Positions 56,886 to 64,000 of a DNA stretch of 64,000 nucleotides are shown here, in pieces. Origin of the DNA: Kingdonia uniflora (taxonomy: Eukaryota; Streptophyta; Magnoliopsida; Ranunculales; Circaeasteraceae). Within the stretch, counting starts at the first letter, position 1, and each line of letters opens with the position of its first letter. The stretch spans positions 62,001 through 126,000 of the forward strand of contig JACGCM010002456.1 of NCBI GenBank assembly GCA_014058105.1, read 5' to 3'. Position numbers and translations under genes: made by a program. The notes under the pieces are model-generated. The model was not told the DNA's origin and searched no databases. It saw only the letters and a list, made by a program, of their open reading frames with translations.

Positions 56886-59800
56886 TTGATCTAGAATATA
56901 AGAGGTCTCAATGACCACATTAAGCAAAGAGAGATCCAAAAGTTAATTAGTCTTCATAAAGCTCCCTTTGTGCGGCTGACTAAAACTAAGTTGAAAAAAG
57001 TGAATGAGGAAAATACCATTAGAAAGATGTGCCCCTTGTGGCGTAGTGTGAGCAATACAACTAATACCTTCAATGGTGGGATTCTGGCTTGCTAAGATCC
57101 TAACACCATTATTGAAGTTCATCCCCAGGCTATCCACTATATTATTGATTATTATGGGAAAAGCATGCTCATATCAGTTGTTTATGGCTCTACTAGTGTT
57201 GCAGGGAGGAATGTTATTTGGAAAGACCTCTATAAAATATCCATAGGGTTTTGCAAAATCCTTTGCTTATTGCAAGGGATTTCAATTCAGTCTTTAGTAA
57301 TGATGATAAAATTGTATGGGGGTAGACCTATACAAACTGATATTTTCATGAAGCATAAAAAATATTTGAATGATCTTAATTTGATGGGCATGAACCACAC
57401 TGGACATAAGTTTACTTGGTTCAACATGCAATTAACTCAAGACAGAATCATGATTAAAATTGATAAGTCTCTAGTTAATATGGATTGGTCAAACATGTAC
57501 CCTGATTGATCTACTGAATTTACTGCAGTTGGCATATCAAACCATAGTGCAATGGTCAATAAATTTTATAACAGCCCTAGAAATAACATGATTCCTTTTA
57601 AATATTTCAATTTTTGGGTAATATTCCTGGATGCAGATATGTTGTGAATAGGGCTTGGGAGCAGAGTTTCTATGGTAATCCTATGTTTGTTTTGCAGAAA
57701 AGGCTTAAAGCTGTTAAAAAAGAGCTTATTAAATGGAGGAAAGAGAATGTGGGTAACACTTGTGCTATTGTAGCTTTAGCCAAGGCCAGACTTATTGAAA
57801 TCCAAAATGTTATCCAGAATGACCCTAATAATTTGGATCCCTACTCTGCATAATCCTTGGTTGCAAATCACTACATTCATATGGCCAGAAATGAAGAATC
57901 CTTCCTAAGACAAAGGTCTAGAGTTTGTTGGCTGCAGCTAGGTGATTCCAACTCCTTCTTCTTCTTTTTTCATAAGGTAATGTTAGTTAGAAAAAATCTC
58001 AATTCGATTAATGCTATATCTGATAATAATGGAACTATCATAACTGATCATGAAACTATAGCCACTATTGCTGTGAATTACTTTAAGGAAATCCTTGGTA
58101 ACCACAACCTCATTGTTAAACACTGAGGCCATTGGAAAGCTTAACTTTAGGGCCATAGTAGCCAACAGTAATCATAGTGAGCTTGTAAAGGACTTAGTGA
58201 AGATAAGATCCATGCTGCCTTGTTTGATATTGATGATAACAAAGCCCCTGGACCTGATGGTTTTAATGCACATTTTTTCAAAACCTTTTCAGAAATCATT
58301 AAAAATGATTTTAACAAGGCTATTAATAACTTTTTAAGAAGAAGAAGACTTTTATCGCAAGTTACTCCATTATTATTGCTCTTGTTCCCAAAGTTAAAAA
58401 TCCTTCCAGTTTTAATGACTTTAGGTCTATATCTTGTTGTAATATTATTTACAAGGTCATCTCTAAGATCATTACTAGTAGAATAAAAAGAGTGCAATTT
58501 CCTCTTATTAGTTCTAGCCAGTCTACTTTTATTGAAGGGAGGAACATTGCTGATAATCTCCTTGTTGCTCATGAGATCTTGAGGAACTATCATGGGCCTA
58601 GTAATTTTAATCCCAATTGTACCACTAAAATTGATTTGAAAAAAGCTTATGACATGGTTCAATGGAAAAATGTAATATCCACTCTAGGTGCTTTAAACTT
58701 TCTCCATACCTTTGTAGAGTAGGTCACTAAATGTATTACTTCTCCTACTTACTTAGTGTCAGTTAATGGAGCTGTTGAGGGTTTCTTTAGAGGTTAGAGA
58801 GGGTTGAGGCAAAGGGGACCCCTTGTCCCCTACCTCTTTGTTATGGTCATGGAGACCATTGGGATTTTATTTGACTCTAAAGCTGTCGAGGGTGTCCTTA
58901 GCCTTCATTATAGGTGCAAGAAAACCAAGTTAGTACATCTTGCTTTTGTAGATGACCTCCTTGTGTTCAGCAAGAGTGAAGTTTAGCCAGCTAAGGCCAT
59001 TAAGGATAGTCTTACTACTTTTAAGGCCCTAACAGGCCTTGAATGTTAATAATACTAAATTTGTTGTCTACTTCTTTGGGGTTGACATGAACACTAAACT
59101 TTTTATTTGCAATATAATTGAGTTTGAGTAAGCTACTACCCCTTTTAAGTACCTTGGGATTCCCCTTATATCTTCTAGGCTTAGAGCTAAGGACTATGTT
59201 CCTTCAATTAAAAAGATGACTAGTAGAATTCTTTCTTGGAAGCACAAATACTTGTCCTATGCTGGTAGACTTCAATTGCTGAAACTTGTTATTTATAGCT
59301 TTAATGTCTATTGGATGAATATCTTTATATTACCCCAATTTGTGATTGAAAAGATTATTGCTATATATTCTAGATTTTTGTGGTTTAGTCATGGGACTGG
59401 TAGGAAGGTCACTCCTATTGATAAGAACATTGTTTGTACTCCTAAGTGTGTAGGAGGGCTTGGTTTGAGGAGCATTAGATTGTAGAAGAAAGCTTCAATC
59501 GTGAAGCATACCTTTAATTTAGTTGCTAAGGAAAGCTCTTCTTAGTCCGACTAGCTGCATAAGAACCTAATTAGAGAGACTTTTGGAGCATCAACATCCC
59601 TAGGGATTGCTCTTGGGTGTGGAGACAAATTCTGAAATCTAGAGAAGACTCACAACACCAAGTGCGTAATTGGGAATGGGGAAAACACATCCTTTTGGTA
59701 TGACCCTTGGCATGAAAAAGGCATTCTTACAGTTGACTTCAGACAACACTGCAGGTACAACTCTTATTTAGGAGATGTTGTAAAGGTTAGTAACTTCATT

Positions 59801-60990
59801 CATGTTAACAAATAAAATATCCCTACTCGTATTAGCCATAGAATTCCTGATTTTGCTAACCATATGCCTCTTATCTCTGATGTCCCTAATGCCTATGACA
59901 ATTATTTGGAAAGCTTCAATCCATGGTAAGTTTATTGTAAGCTCTACTGTAGATAAAGCTTATGCCTTTTGTCCTAATGTTGAATGGGAAAAGATATTGT
60001 GGGATCCAATTGTAGTTCCTAAACATGGATTCACTTGTTGGATTATGATTAGGAACTTTATAGTGACTCAAGATAAGCTAGTCTGGAGGCATATGCTTAC
60101 TACCTCTATTTGTCAAGTCTGCAAGGCTTACAATGAGGGTAGAGAATATCTCTTCATGAGTTGCTTTGTTGCTAAATATATGTGGTGTAGATTGCTTTAC
60201 AAGAGTGGATTTATTAGGCAACCTACTACCTTGCATGATACTTGGATTAGTAGGATCTCTAAAAATGAAACAAGTACTAGAATTATCAAGCTGTCTTTTA
60301 TTGTTTTATCTTCCACCTTTGGAAAGCTAGAAATGCACATGCATTTAGAAATGAGATCATTATGCCTAATCGTGTGCTCAATGACATATGTGAAGAAGTG
60401 CTAGTGAGAGCTAAGTTTTTCATTAATAAAGCTAGTGATAATCCTAAGAATAGAGACATTTATGATAGATGGAACCTTACATCATTATTCACTCTTCTTG
60501 TGTTAAAGTGTTATAGATGGAAACCGCCATAAGAAGGTACTATCTAGTTGGGCACTGATGGCTCTGTTGTGGGGGATAGAGGGGGTTATGGAGGGCTTGC
60601 TAGGACATATAAAGGTGAATATCTCTTCAGTTACAGTAGGATGAGAATAACAAGAATTGCAACCTATCAAAAAATGTAGGCTATTTAGAGAGGTCTGAAG
60701 TTCAACATTAAGAGAGGCCATAAAAAGCTTTAAGTTGCCACTAATTCAAAACATATGATTGCTTAAATTCATAACAAAAAGGAGCCTCCTTGGAACTGTA
60801 TACTCTTGCTCCAGTCTATCCATCACTTGATCAAGCAGTTAGAGAGTTTTTCTATTATCCATGTTTATAGAAAAGCTAACTAGTATGCAGACTTTCTAGC
60901 ATCTAATTGTACCTTAGATGGAGAAATTATATTGCTATCCCCTAGCTCTGGCCTAACAAATTTTGTATCCATATGAAGGAAGATGTTGGG
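56886..60990 (+). pseudogene. LINE ORF2: AP endonuclease, RT, zf-RVT, RNase H
   Basis: The endonuclease opens NIRGLNDHIKQREIQKLISL (56895) and includes MNHTGHKFTWFN (about 57395) and the SNHSAM catalytic block (about 57540). RT has NKAPGPDGFNAHFF (58230), then SQSTFIEGRNIADNLLVAHE and TTKIDLKKAYDMVQW. Its active site is AFVDDLLVFSKSE, where most plant LINEs have FADD. A thumb (SRILSWKHKYLSYAGRLQLL) follows near 59230. zf-RVT is at 60000-60180 (KHGFTCWIMIRN, then CQVCKAYNEGREYLFMSC). RNase H at 60550-60930 has GTDGSVVGDRGGYGGLART and YRKAN-YADFLASNCTLDGE. More than ten stops and shifts make it inactive. Confidence 0.85.
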
Positions 60991-61106
60991 GGTAACTTGT
61001 ATGTTAGGATGATATCTTTTCGTTCTGTTTTTATAGAAGGTTCATGGGGTACCTAACCCCAGCTTGCTTTACAAAATCTTTTTTTGACAATATTGAGCAA
61101 TTTGTA

Positions 61107-61146
61107 CGAGTTTTTTGTTTTTGTTTTTGTTTTTGTTTTTGTTTTT
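61107..61146. repeat. (TTTTTG)n microsatellite at the LINE 3' end
   Basis: About six TTTTTG units; it may be the tail of the LINE. Confidence 0.85.
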
Positions 61147-61269
61147 TAAGGTGCAAATTTGAGATGTTTAACCCAAATTAGCGAGCATCAGGAGATGTTA
61201 GAGTTGCCTGGAAGTTGTTGTTAGTTCCCGCGATCATTTATAAATAGAAGCACATAGAGTTATCAATCT

Positions 61270-61900
61270 TTGTAAGGGACGCAAAATGCTAAAGATAACT
61301 CCAAATGTTTGGATCCAAATTTCCACCCACTTTTATTTCTTGGATCCAAGCTTGCATTACTACTCCTTCATATTTTGTTTCTATGAATGGGGCTTTTGAG
61401 GGCTTTTTCAAAGGGAAGAGAGGGTTCAGACAAGGAGATCCCATATCTCCTTACCTTTTTGTGCTAGTTATGGAGTATATGGGGCTCCTCCTTGATGGCA
61501 AGGCTAATGAGGGCACTCTTAGCCTACACCATAGATACAAAAATCCAACTCTTACCCACTTGGTTTTTACATATGATCTTCTTGTAGATACAAAAATCTT
61601 ACTCTTAGCCTACACCATAGATGCTATGAAAGATTCCTTTCTTATGTTTCAATCAATGACTGGTCTTGAGGCAAACCACTTAAAATCAGCCATGCACTTC
61701 TCTGGATTTCTTTGAGGAGATCCTACATGTCATGTACTTAAAGTTGCCTACAAGACTTAGATCCAATGACTGCGATCCTCTTATTGATAAGATGGTTGCC
61801 ATAATTCATGTTTGGACTAATAGAATCTTCTCCTTTGCTGGAAGACTGGACAAATATTTGTTGCTTAGTATTCTGGTTTACTGGATTAATCAAGATTGAC
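61270..61900 (+). pseudogene. Second LINE fragment (RT palm and thumb)
   Basis: Frame 61305-61715 has PPTFISWIQACITTPSYFVS, then KGKRGFRQGDPISPYLFVLV and LSLHHRYKNPTLTHLVF, then TYDLLV. The RT active site FADD is TYDL here. A local duplication follows: ACTCTTAGCCTACACCATAG appears at 61517 and 61599. Further on, DPLIDKMVAIIHVWTNRIFS (about 61775) is the thumb. It is the same family as the LINE at 53680-61030, covering 58730-59280 of that copy, but it is a separate insertion. Confidence 0.75.
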
Positions 61901-62139
61901 GTAAGGAGGTCTTTTTTGCCCTAGAGAGGGCATGAAATGGCTTAGTTGATGTCAGCTACGTCTGCCCAAATATTGAATTGCCTCAAATGCCCTTCTCCTT
62001 TAAAGTCTAAATGGTTATCATGAAGGGTAAAAACTATCATTTTGTTTCTTCGCTCATCTCTCTCGATCTCTCCAGAGTCCAGTCTCTCCCTCTTCTCTCA
62101 TCTCAAGATCTCACTCGTCTCTAATACAAATATTGCTTG
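61901..62139. other. Spacer with CT-rich leader-like sequence
   Basis: CTCGATCTCTCC and related CT-rich strings at 62055-62120 look like a plant 5' UTR. They may belong to the uL13 fragment downstream. Confidence 0.4.
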
Positions 62140-62189
62140 GGAGATTATCCTCTATTATTACAAAGGAGATTATCCTCTATTATTACAAA
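62140..62189. repeat. 25-bp direct tandem duplication
   Basis: GGAGATTATCCTCTATTATT plus ACAAA, twice in a row without mismatch. Confidence 0.9.
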
Positions 62190-62396
62190 GGAGTCTCTCC
62201 CTCTTCAATTGATTGGGTTTATGTTGATTTCAGTTTCATTGATTGGGTTTGTATAGATTTTAGTTTTATTGATGTATTGGGTGCGTTTCGATTTTAGTTT
62301 TTTTGATTAGGTTTGTGTAGATTTATGTTTTATTGATTGGGTTTGTTTTGGTTTTGGTTTGTTTGATTGATTGAGTTTGTGTTTTTATTATTGTAG
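62190..62396. repeat. Degenerate TTGATTGGGTTTGTGTAG repeats, intron-like
   Basis: Five or six T-rich units around TTGATTGGGTTTGT(G/T)T, ending in a splice acceptor (TTATTGTAG) before the uL13 exon. Confidence 0.65.
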
Positions 62397-62704
62397 AATG
62401 ATTCCCCATAAGACAAAGCGTGGGGCGAAGGTGTTGGGCGATTGAAGGCATACGACGGAGTTCCACCACCGTATGATATGGTTAAGATGCTGGTTTTCTC
62501 TGATGCATTGAAGTAAGCTTGATTTGGATTTGTGTAATATTGATTAGAAAATGGAAACCTCGTTCTGAGAATTGGGGTTTATGATATTTTTGGTTTGGTT
62601 TTGTTGTGATTATTAGGGTTTTGTGGCTTCAGCCATGACATAAGTATTGCTTGTTGGGTCAACTTTCAACTGAGGTTGGATGGAAGCAGTATGATATTAT
62701 CAAG
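62397..62704 (+). pseudogene. Ribosomal protein uL13 (RPL13a) gene fragment, two exons
   Basis: uL13 is a large-subunit protein of cytosolic ribosomes. Exon 62397-62512 encodes MIPHKTKRGAKVLG, then after a one-base loss LKAYDGVPPPYDMVKMLVFS and DALK, near-identical to the plant L13a C-terminal third. A GT-AG intron follows. Exon 62617-62704 encodes VLWLQP, a TGA in place of the Gly of QPGHKYC, then HKYCLLGQLSTEVGWKQYDI and IK, ending at a donor. Exons before and after are missing: only about 68 of about 206 residues remain. Retained introns show a DNA-level copy, not a processed pseudogene. The frame loss and stop make it non-coding. Confidence 0.85.
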
Positions 62705-63137
62705 GTTTGATCACATTTACCCTAAAATGTCAATTTATTACTTTGTTTTGATATATTCATGATCTATTTGTATAAGTATAGCTTTAATAGACCATTCTTG
62801 TAAGTCTATTTAGGGTTCTCCAAAATTATGTATTTTATTCACTATTCTATTGCATTCTGAAAATTCAAGAATAACTCAGTTTAAAAGCTGATTAAATAAT
62901 TGAGTATTTTAGTAGATTCAATGTTATGGCTGCTAAGGTTATATCAATGTTATGTCCTATGTAAGTGTAACCAATGTTATTGTCTTGGAATCTGACTTCT
63001 GGTTGTCTGAATGTGATATGTTGTGATGAAATATTGATTTTCTTGTTTAGCTTACTTGGCAACAACTTTAAATAGATGTTCCCATATCCAAGCTCTTTTT
63101 CCTCATATGTTACGCCAATGTCGCTCATAAATTGCTT
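62705..63137. other. Intron-like remainder of the uL13 fragment and spacer
   Basis: AT-rich. The next uL13 exon (ELEVKRKERAQ-like) was looked for and not found. A minus-strand frame at 62892-63158 has no motif. Confidence 0.5.
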
Positions 63138-63583
63138 ATCCAGGAGAATCTTGGTCATTTTTAGACTTTTTAAAGTTTATTCGAGCAGACTAAAAGTCTA
63201 TTCGAATACATTTCTTTATGTTCGAATAGACTTTTATATCTATTCGAAGAAATATCTGTATGAGGTTTAGTCTGTTCGAATACATTTTTTTATGTTCGAA
63301 CAGAGGTACAATTTAGCCTATTATTTTAGGGGTTTAAGGGCATAATTGTCTTAATTTTGTAACTAGGAACTTGTAACCCTCATGAAAGGGTAAAGGCTAA
63401 GCAAGAGAAGATTATGTTAGATCAATCCAAGTTTTTTGAGAGAAACTTAGGGTTTTGAGAGTAATTCAATTATAATCAAATTAATTGAGCAATTAAAGCT
63501 CTAAAAGGGAATTATTTTTGCAATTTACGTGTTCTTTGTACTATTTTTCTTATTATGTTATTTTCAATTCGTATAGTGGATTA
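63138..63583 (+). repeat. 5' LTR with TTCGAA motif cluster
   Basis: Between 63175 and 63305 there are about seven TTCGAA/TTCGAG motifs in both orientations, several as TCTATTCGAATA or TGTTCGAACAGA. This matches the position of the TCGTTCGAACGA cluster in the nested element's LTRs. Confidence 0.75.
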
Positions 63584-63629
63584 AGTGGTATCAGTTTTCC
63601 ATTAACGATTCTTAGGGGGATTGTGATTT

Positions 63630-63990
63630 ATGCGTGATCGACTCAAGCAAACAAAGGGGAACCTTGTGAGTCCGTTGAAGATTCACCCAAAACCTAACTC
63701 GAAGAAGAAAGCAAATTTGGAGATGGGTGATTCTGAAGACCGACTTACAAGGTTGGAAACGAAGGTTTCTGACCTAACTACTACTCTAGGGGATTTGGTA
63801 GAGCAATTAGTCTCATAAACCTTACGAAAACCTTTACTTCAGTGAAACGGTGAGTATGTTCTAAGAAGAAAGGGGTTATGGAAGAGGATAAAGACAGGGG
63901 TATCGAGGAGGTAGATAGTGATTCTAGTAATGCCAAATTCGTCGAGGAGTGATCGGTTATTGGTAAGTCAACGAATCCTATGCATAATCA
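63630..63990 (+). pseudogene. Gag N-terminus of the right-edge gypsy element
   Basis: ATG 63630 gives MRDRLKQTKGNLVSPLKIHP, then EMGDSEDRLTRLETKVSDLT and a stop at 63818. The region after 63818 continues in broken frames with SDRLLVSQRILC, matching DEERSVIGKSTNP of the gag at 48774-49268 in a shifted frame. The N-terminal coiled coil (DRLxxLETKV) is shared. It would package element RNA. Truncated by the window edge and by stops. Confidence 0.65.
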
Positions 63991-64000
63991 TTGTATCAAT

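Larger units (their letters stand above)
53680..61030 (+). mobile_element. Decayed LINE (L1-type non-LTR retrotransposon)
   Basis: Plus-strand ORF1 with DUF4283 and CCHC region, then ORF2 with endonuclease, reverse transcriptase, zf-RVT and RNase H, in the standard plant LINE order. Many stops and shifts. The 3' end is followed by a TTTTTG repeat. I did not find target duplications. Confidence 0.8.
63138..64000 (+). mobile_element. 5' end of a gypsy element related to the one at 46561-49987
   Basis: LTR (63138-63583) starts near TATCCAGGAGAATC and ends GTGGATTA, the same ends as the nested element. The primer site TGGTATCAG is at 63586-63594, then gag. It runs off the right edge. The left border is approximate. 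Confidence 0.75.

Noticed and set aside
62892..63158. 88-codon minus-strand frame
   Set aside because: Overlaps the start of an LTR, AT-rich, no motif, no neighbouring support.

Overview
The window is eudicot plant nuclear DNA. It is AT-rich, its genes carry short GT-AG introns, and most of it is decayed plant transposable elements. I recognise two well-preserved host genes and a frameshifted F-box gene. There is also a broken intron-bearing fragment of a ribosomal protein uL13 (L13a) gene. I found no tRNA, rRNA, CRISPR array or bacterial signal.

Layout. 1-1343: the 5' end of a minus-strand Copia element with a short LTR. 1344-5026: intergenic, with one solo LTR (2510-2849) and a promoter-proximal inverted repeat. 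5027-12660: a 19-exon GH35 beta-galactosidase gene (BGAL8-like, 848 codons) that reads through with every splice site consensus. 13158-14169: F-box/FBA gene broken by a frameshift. 14944-19100: LINE relics, a possible LTR, an orphan exon and minisatellites.

19465-32700: a nest of Ty3/gypsy relics. It holds three copies of one ~0.6 kb LTR (20137-20686, 29795-30407, and inverted 31933-32549). A minus-strand pol remnant (integrase, RNase H, RT) lies between the first two. Between the 3' LTR and pol, on the opposite strand, lie extra ORFs with their own TATA boxes. One of these ORFs, with its TATA box, is present in two copies of the family and is the most interesting signal here. 33029-34181: a plant-mobile-domain (PMD) gene relic. 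34746-41165: a PIF/Harbinger-type transposon with TAA target duplications; it holds ORF1, a transposase and a second PMD gene relic.

41395-44020: an intact XTH gene (GH16, four exons, 296 codons) with a 601-bp solo LTR in intron 2 flanked by a perfect 5-bp duplication. 44797-53560: a LINE relic split by a complete gypsy element (45076-53162, duplication TTTTC). That element is itself split by a smaller gypsy element (46561-49987, duplication GAAAA). 53680-61030: a decayed plus-strand LINE, then a second LINE fragment (61270-61900). 62397-62704: the uL13 fragment. 63138-64000: the 5' LTR, primer site and gag start of another element related to the one at 46561-49987.

The two host genes both act on cell-wall polysaccharides in the apoplast: BGAL8-like removes beta-galactosyl residues and XTH cuts and rejoins xyloglucan. 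They lie about 29 kb apart and nothing shows shared regulation. Exon limits were set by hand from splice consensus and protein continuity. Family names come from recognised motifs, not from a search.
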